DNA from: Clostridium magnum DSM 2767
Lineage (GTDB): Bacteria; Bacillota; Clostridia; Clostridiales; Clostridiaceae
Direction: 5' to 3'
Assembly (NCBI RefSeq): GCF_001623875.1
Contig: NZ_LWAE01000003.1
Span: 496,001 to 560,000, forward strand
DNA: 64,000 bases
The notes beneath the pieces were generated by a model. The model worked only from the letters and a program-made list of their open reading frames with translations, had not been told where the DNA came from and did not search any database. The translations under genes were made by a program, and so were the position numbers. Of the stretch, positions 35,266 to 45,779 are shown piece by piece (position 1 is the first letter of the stretch; each line of letters starts with the position of its first letter).

Positions 35266-36984
35266 TTAACCAACTACAAAACCTTTCATCATTTCCTCTA
35301 GTTTCTTCGCACTATCTGAATTTTTATTTGTCTCTTTAGAAACCAAATCATTTCTATTATTAATGTCACTTATATTAGCAGCGATATCACCAGAAGATTT
35401 AGCTACTTCTGTAACGGACACTGTTACATCTTCCATGCTTCTCGTTATTTGATTAACAGACTCAGATATATTCTCAGAAATCTCTGCAAAACCTTCTATA
35501 ATATTTTTCACCGTATCTCCATCTTGTTTGTAGTCAGTACTTATCTTAATAAGTTTTTCATAATCCTTTAATACATTTTGTTCGATAAATAATAGGGTGT
35601 TCTTAGAAGAATTTGAAAGTTCATCAACTGCACTTATAACAGTTCCAACTTTATTTTGGATTTCTAAAACTGCTGAGGATGATTCTTCAGCAAGTTTACG
35701 AACTTCTTCTGCAACTACTGCAAAACCTTTTCCATGTTCCCCCGCTCTTGCAGCCTCAATAGCTGCATTTAAGGCAAGCAAATTAGTTTGTTGCGCTATA
35801 CTATCTATACTTGAAGCCATTTCATATATTTCCTTAGCAATTTTAGCTTCTTCTATTGCTTTTTCCAGATTAATTTTTGATTCCCTATACATTTTTTCAG
35901 CATTTTCTTTTGACTCTTTAGAGTCTTTATTAATTTCATCTGCCTTCCTCTGTATACTTAAGGCAACCTTTACGCCCTCTTGAGCTTTCATTGCAGTATT
36001 ATTTGTTTCCTCCTGAACTGTTGCCGCCATAGAAGTAACTTCTTCAACAACTGCAGAAGACTCTTCCATTCCAGCTGAAATTTCCTCCGTAGCAGCAGAA
36101 ACTTGTTGTATTCTATCACTTACTTCGGAGAACATTTCATTTGCTTTTTTGCTGCCTTCAAATATACTGTCACTTTCTTCCTTTACACTTATTATGCTAC
36201 CTCTCAAATTTTCCACACTAGAATTTAGTGCCTTTATTGCTTGTCCAATTTCATCCTCTGAAGAAACTTTCATAGTAAAGTTTAAATTACCTTCTGACAA
36301 CATTTTTGCACCATTTGCCACTTCTTTAACTTGATTTATAATACTTTTTCTAATTAAATATGTTGTTAATATTCCTAAGATAATACTTACTATAGTAAAA
36401 ATCATCGTTTGTCTAGATGTACTTTCTGTTATTGCTTTTGATTGATCTGCTCTATTTTTTGATACTTCCGCCTGAAGCTCTATCAGTTTTCCTAAACTAC
36501 TAAGTAAATCTTTTTGAGGCTTTTCCAATCCATTAAGTACTACTTGAAGTTCCTCATTAGTTACTCCCACTTTAGTTCCTATTTTCACTGCGTTATCAAA
36601 GGCAGTAAACGCCGCTTGATCATTTGTCTTAACTTCTTTAAATATTTCCTTACCCTTTTCTGTATATAGTAATTTCTCCAGATCTTTTTCTAACTCTCTA
36701 TATTTCTTAATATTTTCGTCAATTGCTTTTTTCTGTTCTTCCATGTACTTTACATCATTACTGATTGCTAAATTTCTAGCACTGATTGCTATCTGATTTA
36801 TAGATCCTCTCATATCATACATAAATGTAATCTTTTTATTATCCATATCAACTAGCTCACCGACAATTTTCTGTATTTGATTCAATCTGTAAATTGATAG
36901 CAGTGATACCGAAAGGGATACTAAAAGTATTAATCCAAAACCAACAATTAACTTAGTAGATAGCTTTAATTTATTAAGATTCAT
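35266..36984 (-). CDS. Methyl-accepting chemotaxis protein 2
   Basis: 572 aa. Membrane segment 1 ([20 protein letters not shown]), a four-helix-bundle ligand domain (about 30-185) with [16 protein letters not shown], membrane segment 2 ([18 protein letters not shown]), HAMP, then the conserved hairpin [35 protein letters not shown]. No C-terminal CheR-tether pentapeptide is visible. The ligand cannot be predicted. Confidence 0.93.
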   Translation of the reverse strand: MNLNKLKLSTKLIVGFGLILLVSLSVSLLSIYRLNQIQKIVGELVDMDNKKITFMYDMRGSINQIAISARNLAISNDVKYMEEQKKAIDENIKKYRELEKDLEKLLYTEKGKEIFKEVKTNDQAAFTAFDNAVKIGTKVGVTNEELQVVLNGLEKPQKDLLSSLGKLIELQAEVSKNRADQSKAITESTSRQTMIFTIVSIILGILTTYLIRKSIINQVKEVANGAKMLSEGNLNFTMKVSSEDEIGQAIKALNSSVENLRGSIISVKEESDSIFEGSKKANEMFSEVSDRIQQVSAATEEISAGMEESSAVVEEVTSMAATVQEETNNTAMKAQEGVKVALSIQRKADEINKDSKESKENAEKMYRESKINLEKAIEEAKIAKEIYEMASSIDSIAQQTNLLALNAAIEAARAGEHGKGFAVVAEEVRKLAEESSSAVLEIQNKVGTVISAVDELSNSSKNTLLFIEQNVLKDYEKLIKISTDYKQDGDTVKNIIEGFAEISENISESVNQITRSMEDVTVSVTEVAKSSGDIAANISDINNRNDLVSKETNKNSDSAKKLEEMMKGFVVG

Positions 36985-37137
36985 ATAAATTCCTCCTGAA
37001 AATATAGTAATACTATTAACGTATAGTTTAGCATTTTCTTTAGCTTATTTTATTACAAATAAAATTATATTAAAAAAATGTGGAAACTTTTTCGATTATA
37101 CAAATAAAACCTCACATGAATAATTAAAATAACAAAA

Positions 37138-37174
37138 ATGCAAAGTGATACAATATTTTATAACCACTTTGCAT
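37138..37174 (-). terminator. Terminator downstream of kinase-like gene
   Basis: ATGCAAAGTG (37138-37147) pairs with CACTTTGCAT (37165-37174). It lies 50 bases beyond the restored stop of the kinase-like gene (37224). Confidence 0.65.
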
Positions 37175-37223
37175 GATATCAATTTAACTTAATACCCACA
37201 ACTATATTTAAAATAATATTTTA

Positions 37224-37717
37224 TTACCATTTGAACAAAGCGCTGTAAACAAAATCACCAAAATAACTGGTACAGCCATAATCAATCAATACATTTTCAT
37301 TGTCGTAAACCCCCAAGAAGTTGCAGATATTACATCTTCATATTCAAGCATAAATTTAGCTGCTAATCTATTTAAATCACCAAATGAGCTTTCTTCTGAG
37401 CGTATTTTATGAAGATCTATCCATTTATCTTTTCCACGTTCATATATTGGTATTGCTCTCCTCATTATTATCCTTTCAGGCTTAAAACATATTATTGGAC
37501 ATAGATATTTTTTTAAATCTTTATCGACAGTTGTATAGACATAGTTTTCTATTCTGTTTTGATATATTCCATCACTATTTTTTGATACTTTCACTACATA
37601 GTTTTCATCAATGGCATAAACCTTTCTACTTATACCTTCTCCTAAGTATTTATACTTTTTAGCAATTTGCCTATCACTTAATGAATATATTTTCTGAAAA
37701 AGAGATCTATCATCCAT
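37224..37717 (-). pseudogene. Small protein-kinase-like gene with a single-base frameshift
   Basis: Residues about 26-45 (GEGISRKVYAIDENYVVKV) resemble a glycine-rich loop and the VVKV lysine of a protein kinase N-lobe. The frame from 37717 stops early (at 37286) after SWGFTTMKMY. One base missing in the five-C run at 37310-37314 would restore SWGVYDNENVLIDYGCTSYF and continue to a stop at 37224, and IDYG matches the metal-binding DFG position. So the gene is a kinase-like protein of about 164 aa that is frameshifted here, through mutation or sequencing error. The HRD region is not obvious. Confidence 0.7.
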
Positions 37718-37862
37718 AATACAAAATCTCCTTATAGTATTCTTAATAACTAGAATATTATAAAAGAAAAGATTTGTTCTGATATATTATATTACATTAA
37801 GCCTATACCCTTTATTAGAATTTCCTTAGTGGTCAATATCTTGAGCATCTTGAAGAAAAATA

Positions 37863-37899
37863 AAAGCTATCTACGTAGGGTATCCATTAGATAGCCTTT
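37863..37899 (-). terminator. Terminator of chemoreceptor 3
   Basis: AAAGCTATCTA (37863-37873) pairs with TAGATAGCCTTT (37888-37899) with one mismatch, just after the stop at 37913. Confidence 0.75.
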
Positions 37900-37912
37900 A
37901 AAATTTCATCTA

Positions 37913-39604
37913 CTATTTAAATTTGAAGTGTTGAATTATTGTGAGCATTTCATCTGCCATACTGGATAAATCTTCCGCAGATCTTACTACTCCTTCTGCT
38001 GAAGCATTTATCTGTTCTACCGATGCTGCTATTTCTTCTGAGGATGCAGAGTTTTCTTCTGCTACTGCAGAAGCAGTTTCAATTTTACTTACTATTTCAT
38101 TCTTTTTATTATTTATGCTATTAATTTCTACATTAACAGCATTGATTAGCGGTAACACATTTTCAATAGCATCAATTATATTTTTAAAGGAAGATACAGA
38201 ACTATCTATTACGGATACTTGACCTGACAACTCGCTGCTTGCATTATTAGTTGTTTGTACTGCCTCTGTAGTTCTAGATGCAATTATACTAAGTAAATCA
38301 TTAATTTTAGCAGAGGATGCTTGGCTCTGTTCTGCCAATTTTCTTATTTCATCAGCTACTACAGCAAATCCCTTACCTGCTTCACCCGCCCTAGCAGCTT
38401 CAATAGCCGCATTAAGGGCCAGTAAGTTAGTCTGTTCAGCAATGCTATTAATAAGAGAGGTAATGGAATTTATTTGTTGAATATCACTACCTAATTCCTG
38501 CATTTTTATTGTTACACTATTAAAAGAATCCTTAATACTATTAATAGATGAAGAAAGGTATCCTAGCTCTGAATTACTGTTTTCAGCCATTTCATTAATA
38601 TTTTTAGTTGTACTATTAACATTGTCTACAGAAAGAACTATATTATCCATAGCGCTGCCAAAATCATTTACAACCTCTGATATACTAATAAGATCTTGTG
38701 CCTGTGAAGTAGAACCTTGAGCTACTCCCTGTATTGCAGTACTAGCCTCAAGTGAAGAAGCTGTCATTTCTTCTGATACAGCAGATAGAGATATTGAATT
38801 TTTACTCATTTCTTCAGCATCCATTTTAATGGTTTGTAATATACCAGATACCACGTTAACTGTAGATGCAAGCTCCTTTTTCATAATTCCGAATTCATTA
38901 TTATATCTTGTATCAATATTTACATCAAGCTTACCTTCTGAAACTTCTCTTAATATTCCTGTAAACTCTTTAATTGACAATCTAATAAATAATGTAATTA
39001 CTGTAAAAATACCAGCTGTAAATATAATCATAAAGGTTAATATTATAATAAATACTATTTTACTTGAATTATACTCAGAAGTTGCTGTGCTAATAACTTT
39101 TTCTGCAGATTCCTTATGGTAGTCTGATAATGCTTGTATAGCAGCAGATACTTCATCACCCATCTTTCCATACTCATCCATGAATTCTTTTGTAATTGCT
39201 ATTCCATTCATTCTTTTTTGCTGCAATTCAGGTACTTTGCTCATATATTCACTGTACTTTTTTTGTAAATTGTTAACTGCCTCTTTTCCTTTAGGATCAG
39301 TCACTAAATCAAACTCTTTAGCAATATTAGCCTTAATAATTTTATCACTGCTGCTGACTATATCAATATAAGAGCTTTCATACTGTCTATCAATTAACTT
39401 AGTCAATGCATTCCTTATAATTCCCATCTGACCATTTATTTCACCTAGTACCCTTGTTCCAACAAGTTCTTCACTATATATCTTGTTAACATTTTTGTTC
39501 ATATTGGACATATCAACAATTCCAACTATACCAATTGATAGTGTTGCTATCAACGATATTATCCACAAAATAAATATTCCATGCATAATTTTAATTTTCT
39601 TCAT
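37913..39604 (-). CDS. Methyl-accepting chemotaxis protein 3
   Basis: 563 aa from the ATG at 39604, which has GGGGAGGA upstream. Membrane segment 1 ([21 protein letters not shown]), four-helix-bundle sensor with [19 protein letters not shown] and [14 protein letters not shown], membrane segment 2 ([21 protein letters not shown]), HAMP, and [36 protein letters not shown] typical Tar-like MCP. Closely similar signalling cores in the three window MCPs suggest they feed the same Che system. Confidence 0.93.
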   Translation of the reverse strand: MKKIKIMHGIFILWIISLIATLSIGIVGIVDMSNMNKNVNKIYSEELVGTRVLGEINGQMGIIRNALTKLIDRQYESSYIDIVSSSDKIIKANIAKEFDLVTDPKGKEAVNNLQKKYSEYMSKVPELQQKRMNGIAITKEFMDEYGKMGDEVSAAIQALSDYHKESAEKVISTATSEYNSSKIVFIIILTFMIIFTAGIFTVITLFIRLSIKEFTGILREVSEGKLDVNIDTRYNNEFGIMKKELASTVNVVSGILQTIKMDAEEMSKNSISLSAVSEEMTASSLEASTAIQGVAQGSTSQAQDLISISEVVNDFGSAMDNIVLSVDNVNSTTKNINEMAENSNSELGYLSSSINSIKDSFNSVTIKMQELGSDIQQINSITSLINSIAEQTNLLALNAAIEAARAGEAGKGFAVVADEIRKLAEQSQASSAKINDLLSIIASRTTEAVQTTNNASSELSGQVSVIDSSVSSFKNIIDAIENVLPLINAVNVEINSINNKKNEIVSKIETASAVAEENSASSEEIAASVEQINASAEGVVRSAEDLSSMADEMLTIIQHFKFK

Positions 39605-39921
39605 AAGAGTCCTCCCCATAGGTTAATTGTGCTTTTGCATCTCTAATTATTTATGATATATATCGTCATATATAGACAAATAATTTATATTTATAATGGA
39701 TTTTTATTTTTCCAATTAATTCAATATTTTATCTATAAATCCCATCATGTAACAATATTAGTTATCAAATAAATTAGACTTATACTTTTATTGGATTTTT
39801 ATAAATTTTAAAGCCCTAGATAACTAATATCTAAGGCTCTGCATCAAGTACAGACATACAAACTAATACACTATACACATATACTACTTTATATTTGAGG
39901 ATAAACTTTATAAAGCTAAAA
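39605..39921. other. Intergenic region with one terminator
   Basis: About 320 bases without a gene. AGCCCTAGAT/ATCTAAGGCT at 39812-39838 is a weak terminator of the selenium-locus transcript; the right-hand end holds nothing recognisable, the left holds the chemoreceptor promoter region. Confidence 0.55.
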
Positions 39922-40161
39922 TTAGTCTGAAACATATATTTTTTTATAATTACTTTCTTTAATCTCATATAAACTTTCAATTTCATCTATAAGTATTTCA
40001 TTTATGCTACTATTAAATTCAAATCTGACTCCAACTCCACAGGATGAACTAAGTTTTCTTGGTACAGGCATCAATACTGATTTTATATTCTTGCCCTTAA
40101 CAAACCTTTCAAACTTAATTGCTCCTGAGTGAGTAAAAAACAACGCTATATACTCAGTCAT
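39922..40161 (-). CDS. DUF3343 putative Se/S carrier protein
   Basis: 79 aa. YIALFFTHSGAIKFERFVKG and LMPVPRKLSSSCGVGVRF are the DUF3343 signature, the latter carrying a conserved cysteine in the SSSCG context. The family is linked to selenium metabolism and presumed to carry Se or S. It is two bases after the TusA-like gene and part of the YedE operon. The reaction is not known experimentally. Confidence 0.88.
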   Translation of the reverse strand: MTEYIALFFTHSGAIKFERFVKGKNIKSVLMPVPRKLSSSCGVGVRFEFNSSINEILIDEIESLYEIKESNYKKIYVSD

Positions 40162-40163
40162 AT

Positions 40164-40370
40164 TTATTGCCTCGCAGTTAACAGAAAATCTCCATTTCTT
40201 TCTTCAACTTCAACTTTATAGCCTGAATTCTTCATAAATCTTTCTACATTATTTTTTGCAGTAGTATTATCTACAAATATCTGTACTCCACTAGGATTTT
40301 CTGCAAGTGCCTTTTTTGTTTCTAATACAGGCTGTGGACAAGATAGCCCTCTAGCATCAAACTGTTTCAT
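40164..40370 (-). CDS. TusA-family sulfurtransferase-like protein (YedF type)
   Basis: 68 aa. FDARGLSCPQPVLETKKAL contains the CPxP active-site motif of TusA/SirA proteins; the single Cys is the persulfide or selenide carrier. Short form lacking the C-terminal domain of full YedF. Overlaps the YedE gene by 14 bases, so coupled in translation. Probably passes Se or S to downstream partners; in this context selenium is more likely. Confidence 0.9.
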   Translation of the reverse strand: MKQFDARGLSCPQPVLETKKALAENPSGVQIFVDNTTAKNNVERFMKNSGYKVEVEERNGDFLLTARQ

Positions 40371-41445
40371 TTTTAAGCTCTCCTCTCATCTTTATAGTTT
40401 CCGTCCTTTCTATATTGAAATAGGAAATCAAGGCTACTACTACAAAACCAATAATAACTGCTGTCATACCATTTACTGTAGGTCCCTTTGCACTTGAAGC
40501 TAAGCTGAAATTATGACAGAAAGCAGCTCCTAAGAGCATTCCTAAAACAGTCATAACAGAATCTATATTTCCTTCTGCTGATAAAATAAGCTGCCTTAAT
40601 GGACATCCTCCTAATAATACTGAACACCAACCAGCTAAAAGCATTCCTAAAAAATTCCACACTCCATCTACATGGGCTACAGGTTGTCCAGCAAATCCTA
40701 ATTTATAAAAACCGAATATTAAATTTCCTATGGTAGCAAATAAAAAAATAGAAATAAATCCTGAAATTAAGTAGCTATCTTTAAACATTATTAAGTCTCT
40801 AATGCCACCTACCATACATAATCTTGTTCTTTGAGCAATAATACCTACTACTAATCCTACAATTAAAGATATAATTATAGGTGCATGTTCTGCTCCTGGT
40901 GCCTTTTTACTAAAGAATATAAATGCTGGTGCAGAAACTAATAGTACTAGTAAGGCTGCATTTAATACTGGAAAAATATAACCTTCAAATTTAGAAAGTT
41001 TATAATTTCTCTTTAAACTAAAACCTTTATTTAAAAATATAATTCCTATACCTATCCCAGCAGTAAAACCTACTAAACCTACTACCGCATTTAAATCTCC
41101 TCCACCTAATCTTAGTATCATTCTTAGTGGACATCCTAAAAACATTAGTGCACCTATCATTAAAATAAAGCCTAGTACAAACCTTACAAAAGGAGATGAC
41201 CCTCCCCTTACGTTAAATTCCTTCTGGCTTAAAGAAATAATAAAGGCTCCTAGAACAATACCTATAACTTCTGGTCTAATATACTGCACTATTTCAGCTC
41301 TATGTAATCCAAGAGCTCCTGCTGTATCTCTTATGAAACATGCAATACATACCCCCATATTTCCGGGATTTCCTAGTTTCACTAGCAATGCTGATAAAAT
41401 ACCAACTAAAGCGCCCGCAGTGACTATACCCAATTTCCCCTTCAT
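40357..41445 (-). CDS. yedE: YedE-family putative selenium transporter
   Basis: 362 aa with about ten membrane segments. Two similar halves each contain a GCPLR motif (FLGCPLRMILRLGGGD and LLGGCPLRQLILSAEGN), and NMGVCIACFIRDTAG is typical of the selenium-associated YedE/YeeE group. Assigned as an importer of a selenium or sulfur compound by association. First gene of the yedE-tusA-DUF3343 operon, which diverges from the aminotransferase gene. Confidence 0.88.
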   Translation of the reverse strand: MKGKLGIVTAGALVGILSALLVKLGNPGNMGVCIACFIRDTAGALGLHRAEIVQYIRPEVIGIVLGAFIISLSQKEFNVRGGSSPFVRFVLGFILMIGALMFLGCPLRMILRLGGGDLNAVVGLVGFTAGIGIGIIFLNKGFSLKRNYKLSKFEGYIFPVLNAALLVLLVSAPAFIFFSKKAPGAEHAPIIISLIVGLVVGIIAQRTRLCMVGGIRDLIMFKDSYLISGFISIFLFATIGNLIFGFYKLGFAGQPVAHVDGVWNFLGMLLAGWCSVLLGGCPLRQLILSAEGNIDSVMTVLGMLLGAAFCHNFSLASSAKGPTVNGMTAVIIGFVVVALISYFNIERTETIKMRGELKNETV

Positions 41446-41613
41446 TAGACTATACCTCCTAATAAATTTTATTATTTCCTCTTTATTTTACTAGATTTTC
41501 ATTAAATTGTTAAATAAGTTTTACTAATAGTTAACTATTTATCTATTTTTTTCATTTATACTATATACTTTAAAATCATTGTATAATATTTAAGTAAGAG
41601 GAGGAGATTTTGT

Positions 41614-42780
41614 ATGACTAAAGTTTATTTAGATAACGGTGCAACTAGTTATCCCAAGGCACCTAATGTAGCAGAGGTTATCACTAATTATATAACAAAT
41701 ATAGGCTGCAACATAAACAGAGGTACTTATGAAGATGCTTTTCAGACTGAAAGAATAGTTTATGAAACTCGTGAATTAATTTGTTCAATATTTAACTTTG
41801 AAACCGCTGAAAATGTCATCTTTACAAAAAACATAACTGAAAGCTTGAATGTACTAATAAAAGGTCTTCTAAAACCTAATGATCATGTAATAGTGTCTTC
41901 CATAGAACATAATGCTGTTATGCGTCCTTTAAACTCATTGTGTAAAAGAGATATTAACTTTTCTAAAATTCCTTGTTCTAACAAGGGAGAACTTTATATT
42001 GAACAACTAGAAAAATACATACAACCAAACACAAAAGCAGTAATCATGACTGAAGCCTCTAATGTATGTGGTACTATTTTACCTTTAAAAGAAGTAGGTG
42101 AATTCTGTAAATTAAAGAATCTATATTTTATAGTAGATACTGCCCAAAGTGCTGGATTTTTGGATATAGATATGAAAAAACTTAATGCAGATGCTATAGC
42201 TTTTACTGGACATAAAGGATTACTAGGTCCTCAGGGAATTGGTGGTTTTATAATTAATGACAAACTAGCTTCAATGATATCACCTTTAATTGAAGGTGGT
42301 ACTGGAAGTGCTTCAGATAGTGAATATCAACCAGAGTATATGCCGGACAAGTTTGAAAGTGGAACTATGAACATTCCTGGGGTATTTGGACTAAATGCTT
42401 CCCTAAAATATATTGAAGAAATAGGCCTATCCTATATAAGAGAAAAAGAATTATATTTAACAGAAAAGTTTATATCAGAAATTAAAAATATGCCTAAAGT
42501 AAAATTAATAGGCTTAGATGGCATAAAAAATAGAACTGCTGTGGTGTCCCTTGATTTTACTCCTTTTGATTTTGATAATGCAGCTGTAGCTTTTACTTTA
42601 TGTAAGGACTTTAATATTTTGACTAGATGTGGTCTTCACTGTGCCCCGTCTGCCCATCAAACCTTAGGAACCTTCCCTGCAGGTACTGTTAGATTTAGTT
42701 TTGGACATGCTAATAGCTTGAAAGATGTTAAATATGCTGTGGATAGTATATTTAACATCACCATGAGGATAATGTCATGA
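41614..42780 (+). CDS. Class V aminotransferase, cysteine desulfurase/selenocysteine lyase-like (EF2568 family)
   Basis: 388 aa PLP enzyme. YLDNGATSYPKAPNVAE at the N-terminus, AFTGHKGLLGPQGIGG with the PLP-binding lysine near residue 200, and RCGLHCAPSAHQTLG with the catalytic cysteine near residue 340 define the NifS/CsdB family. The EF2568 subgroup is found in the selenium-dependent molybdenum hydroxylase genomic trait and is thought to mobilise Se or S. Divergent from yedE; no IscU nearby. Cysteine or selenocysteine as substrate cannot be told apart. Confidence 0.9.
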   Translation: MTKVYLDNGATSYPKAPNVAEVITNYITNIGCNINRGTYEDAFQTERIVYETRELICSIFNFETAENVIFTKNITESLNVLIKGLLKPNDHVIVSSIEHNAVMRPLNSLCKRDINFSKIPCSNKGELYIEQLEKYIQPNTKAVIMTEASNVCGTILPLKEVGEFCKLKNLYFIVDTAQSAGFLDIDMKKLNADAIAFTGHKGLLGPQGIGGFIINDKLASMISPLIEGGTGSASDSEYQPEYMPDKFESGTMNIPGVFGLNASLKYIEEIGLSYIREKELYLTEKFISEIKNMPKVKLIGLDGIKNRTAVVSLDFTPFDFDNAAVAFTLCKDFNILTRCGLHCAPSAHQTLGTFPAGTVRFSFGHANSLKDVKYAVDSIFNITMRIMS

Positions 42781-42943
42781 CGCTAGTATTTAAATAACTT
42801 AAATTGAAAAACTAATACTTTTATCTCCTGTAACTTGCTTATCCAGAGATAAATACCTTCGTCTATAGTCCTTTTCTCTATTTGATTTAAGCCTTACTTA
42901 ATGCTATATTTATAATATAGAATTTTTTAGGGGGAGATTAGTC

Positions 42944-43126
42944 ATGGATAATAAAATTGAGAGCGAAAGAACTCAGCGCTTAATTCAAATTGGGTCTATA
43001 TTTGAAAGCATAGGCATTAATACTGTAGAAATTGCTGAAAAAATTAAGGACCATATTGAAAATTGCCCTGGTGGCAAATCATGCATTGAGAAGTTACTTG
43101 TTAATACTTCTGAAGAAAGCATATAA
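42944..43126 (+). CDS. Small hypothetical protein downstream of aminotransferase
   Basis: 60 aa, hydrophilic, helical, with ENCPGGKSCIEK near the C-terminus, a two-cysteine CxxxxxC arrangement. AGGGGGAG precedes the ATG. No domain known to me. It follows the aminotransferase gene by 163 bases and has its own terminator, so it is probably real. Whether it belongs to the selenium locus is speculation. Confidence 0.6.
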   Translation: MDNKIESERTQRLIQIGSIFESIGINTVEIAEKIKDHIENCPGGKSCIEKLLVNTSEESI

Positions 43127-43205
43127 ATTGAAATTTAAGGACTTTATAATAACATTCATAATTAACTTACATACAGTTTCATAAATTACTAATTTCAGCA
43201 AACAT

Positions 43206-43243
43206 AAGCTCTATGGTTTATTTAATTACCATAAGAGCTTTTT
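43206..43243 (+). terminator. Terminator of the small hypothetical gene
   Basis: AAGCTCTATGGT (43206-43217) pairs with ACCATAAGAGCTT (43228-43240), with TTT after it; one base is bulged. Confidence 0.75.
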
Positions 43244-43350
43244 ATTATATTAGGTTAATCTTACACTTAAAGAAAAGTAGACTTTATGCAAACACACATA
43301 TTATAATGTATACATAATATTTTATGTCTATGAAGGAGATTATTATACTT

Positions 43351-43953
43351 ATGAAAAAAGTTTTTTTAGATACAGAAACTACTGGCTTAGAGCCTGGTGA
43401 AATCTTACAACTCACATATTGCATTTGTGATACCAATGCAGAAGGATCAGAAAAGGTTTGTTGTGCCAAAAACTTCTTTTTTGCAGTAAACTATGTTGAG
43501 CCTTCTGCTCAAGCAATACATGGATTTGATGTAAAAACCTTAGGACGTTTATCCAATGGTCAAACTTTCAAATCTGTTGCTGAGGAAGTAGCACAAGATT
43601 TAAAAGGTGGTATATTTGTTGCTCATAATGTTAATTTTGATAAAAAATTTGTTTCTGCAGAATTTAATAGAATATTTAATATAAATTGGACTCCATCTGA
43701 ATTTTTTTGTACTATGGAATACTTTAAAGACATAGTGCAAGCAAAAACAAAAACTGGAAGATTAAAAAAACCTAGATTAGAAGAGACAATGGATTTTCTT
43801 AATGTAGATAAGGATACAGTGCTAAAAGGTGCTAAAAAACTTTTTGCTTGTGATGATGTTGGATTCCATGATGCTAGATATGATGTTGCAGGACTGGTAT
43901 CTTGCTACTATAAAGCTCAAAAGCTGGGATACAGGCTAAAGCATACAGTATAG
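43351..43953 (+). CDS. DnaQ-like 3'-5' exonuclease
   Basis: 200 aa DEDDh-type exonuclease. FLDTETTGLEPGEILQL (Exo I, D and E), GIFVAHNVNFDKKFV (Exo II, with Asp) and DVGFHDARYDVAGLVSCYY (Exo III, H and D) are all present, so catalysis should be intact. A free-standing exonuclease of this kind often acts in DNA repair or RNA processing. The start at 43351 (ATG) is preferred because it begins the exonuclease fold; AAGGAG lies 12 bases upstream, slightly far, so an in-frame ATG at 43324 or 43330 cannot be excluded. Confidence 0.88.
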   Translation: MKKVFLDTETTGLEPGEILQLTYCICDTNAEGSEKVCCAKNFFFAVNYVEPSAQAIHGFDVKTLGRLSNGQTFKSVAEEVAQDLKGGIFVAHNVNFDKKFVSAEFNRIFNINWTPSEFFCTMEYFKDIVQAKTKTGRLKKPRLEETMDFLNVDKDTVLKGAKKLFACDDVGFHDARYDVAGLVSCYYKAQKLGYRLKHTV

Positions 43954-43991
43954 AAGCATATATTGCAATTATTTTGGTGTTTTAAGGTTTT

Positions 43992-44026
43992 AACCACCAA
44001 CTAGCCATTTTAGCTAGTTGGTGGTT
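43992..44026 (+). terminator. Terminator of the exonuclease gene
   Basis: AACCACCAACTAGC (43992-44005) pairs with GCTAGTTGGTGGTT (44013-44026), followed by T-rich sequence. Confidence 0.9.
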
Positions 44027-44194
44027 TTCATTTTGCTTGCTCTATATTTAAGTTAGTTTAAGCAATTAACACTCAATTAAATATAGGCTAATCATTAATA
44101 CTCTATTAATAATTCAGCATATTTTAGCTCATAATATTAATAAAATATTTTAAGCTGTTGTATTAAGATTATAGTACAATTTGGAGGAAGTTAT

Positions 44195-45382
44195 ATGAGT
44201 TTTAAAATTAACGATAAAGTTAAATGGGTTGGCAAAACAGACTGGGAACTAAGGACGTTTCATGGAGAAGAATACTCTACCCATAGAGGATCTTCCTATA
44301 ATTCTTACTTAATCAAAGATGAAAAAACAGTTTTAATAGATACCGTCTGGCAGCCATTTTCAAAAGAATTTTTGGCAAACTTAAGAAACCAAATAGATTT
44401 AAACAAAATAGATTATATAATTGCAAATCACGCGGAACCAGATCACAGCGGAGCGCTATCTGAGCTAATGAAAGAAATACCCAATACTCCTATTTACTGC
44501 ACTAAAGCTGGTGCTAAAATAATAAAGGGTCATTACCATCAGGACTGGAATTTTGTTGAGGTTAAAACTGGAGACACCCTAGATTTAGGAAGTAGTAAAT
44601 TAATATTTGTAGAAGCAAGAATGCTTCATTGGCCAGATAGTATGTTTACTTACCTAACTGGTGAAAATATATTATTTAGTAATGATGCATTTGGACAGCA
44701 CTATGCGTCAGAATCAATGTATAATGATAAGGTAGATAATGCAGAACTAATGCAGGAGGCACTAAAATACTATGCTAATATACTAACCCCTTATAGTTCA
44801 TTAGTAGTAAAAAAGATTGAAGAAGTGCTAAGTTTTAATTTACCTGTTGACATGATATGCCCTAGCCATGGTGTAATATGGAGAGATAATCCGATTCAGA
44901 TAATAAGTAAGTATATGGAATGGGCAAAAAATTATAAAGAAAATCAAATAACTTTAATATATGACACCATGTGGAATAGCACAAGAAGAATTGCCGAAGC
45001 CATTGCTGATGGTATTAAATCCAAAGATAAAGATCTTACAATTAAAATATTTAATTCATCAAAAGCTGATAAAAATGATATTATATCTGAAGTGTTCAAA
45101 TCCAAAGCAATACTTGTAGGCTCTTCTACTATAAATAAAGGAATCTTATCCTCAACCGCATCAATATTAGAAATGATAAAAGGTCTTGGCTTTAAGGAGA
45201 AAAAAGCAGCAGCCTTTGGCAGCTACGGCTGGGGTGGTGAATCCATAAAAATAATTTCTGAGGAATTAAACAAGGCAGGTTTTGAACTGATAAATGATGG
45301 GATAAGAGAGTTATGGAATCCTGATGAAGAAGGCTTAATAAGATGTAGCCAGTTCGGTCAAAATATTGTAAATAAAATTTAA
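44195..45382 (+). CDS. fprA: Flavodiiron protein (A-type flavoprotein, FprA)
   Basis: 395 aa. N-terminal metallo-beta-lactamase-like diiron domain: HAEPDHSGAL around residues 79-88, then LHWPDSMFTY and SNDAFGQHYA, and CPSHGVIW; these supply the His, Glu and Asp diiron ligands. C-terminal flavodoxin domain: IYDTMWNSTRRIAEAI with the FMN phosphate loop and SYGWGGESIKI. It reduces O2 (or NO) to water (or N2O) with electrons from rubredoxin or similar, protecting anaerobes. Good GGAGG upstream; monocistronic. Confidence 0.95.
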   Translation: MSFKINDKVKWVGKTDWELRTFHGEEYSTHRGSSYNSYLIKDEKTVLIDTVWQPFSKEFLANLRNQIDLNKIDYIIANHAEPDHSGALSELMKEIPNTPIYCTKAGAKIIKGHYHQDWNFVEVKTGDTLDLGSSKLIFVEARMLHWPDSMFTYLTGENILFSNDAFGQHYASESMYNDKVDNAELMQEALKYYANILTPYSSLVVKKIEEVLSFNLPVDMICPSHGVIWRDNPIQIISKYMEWAKNYKENQITLIYDTMWNSTRRIAEAIADGIKSKDKDLTIKIFNSSKADKNDIISEVFKSKAILVGSSTINKGILSSTASILEMIKGLGFKEKKAAAFGSYGWGGESIKIISEELNKAGFELINDGIRELWNPDEEGLIRCSQFGQNIVNKI

Positions 45383-45496
45383 TTCTACTGCTGGCAATGA
45401 AATGTAAATCCTCTTTGCTTTACTTGTATTAATATTGTATAATTTATACATAAACCTATCCTAGAAATGATAGTATTTATAATGCTGGGGGTAAAG

Positions 45497-45763
45497 ATGA
45501 TTAGAAATTATATGGAGTATATCGTTGAGGAAAATCTTCCGCTTGTTCTGGATAAGTATCCAGGTATATGTAAGTGCGAAAAGTGCACTGACGATATTAA
45601 AGCTATAGCTTTAAATAACTTAAAACCCTTATATGTTGTTACTGAGAAGGGAACTATATATTCAAGGTTAAATGAATTAAATCAACAATTCAAGACAGAT
45701 ATTATAAGTAAACTGACTCAAGCAATCGAAGTGGTATCTAAAAATCCTAAACATAATCTTTAA
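45497..45763 (+). CDS. comFB: ComFB-like late competence protein
   Basis: 88 aa. Pattern NYMEYIVEENLPLVLDKYPGICKCEKCTDDIKAIALNNLKPLYVV matches the ComFB family, including the CxCxxC cysteines (KCEKC) that likely bind zinc. ATG at 45497 has GGGGGT upstream, so the in-frame ATG ten codons earlier is not used. Role unknown; B. subtilis ComFB is encoded with DNA-uptake genes but these are not in the window. Confidence 0.8.
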   Translation: MIRNYMEYIVEENLPLVLDKYPGICKCEKCTDDIKAIALNNLKPLYVVTEKGTIYSRLNELNQQFKTDIISKLTQAIEVVSKNPKHNL

Positions 45764-45779
45764 TGTATTTTAAAGTTGA

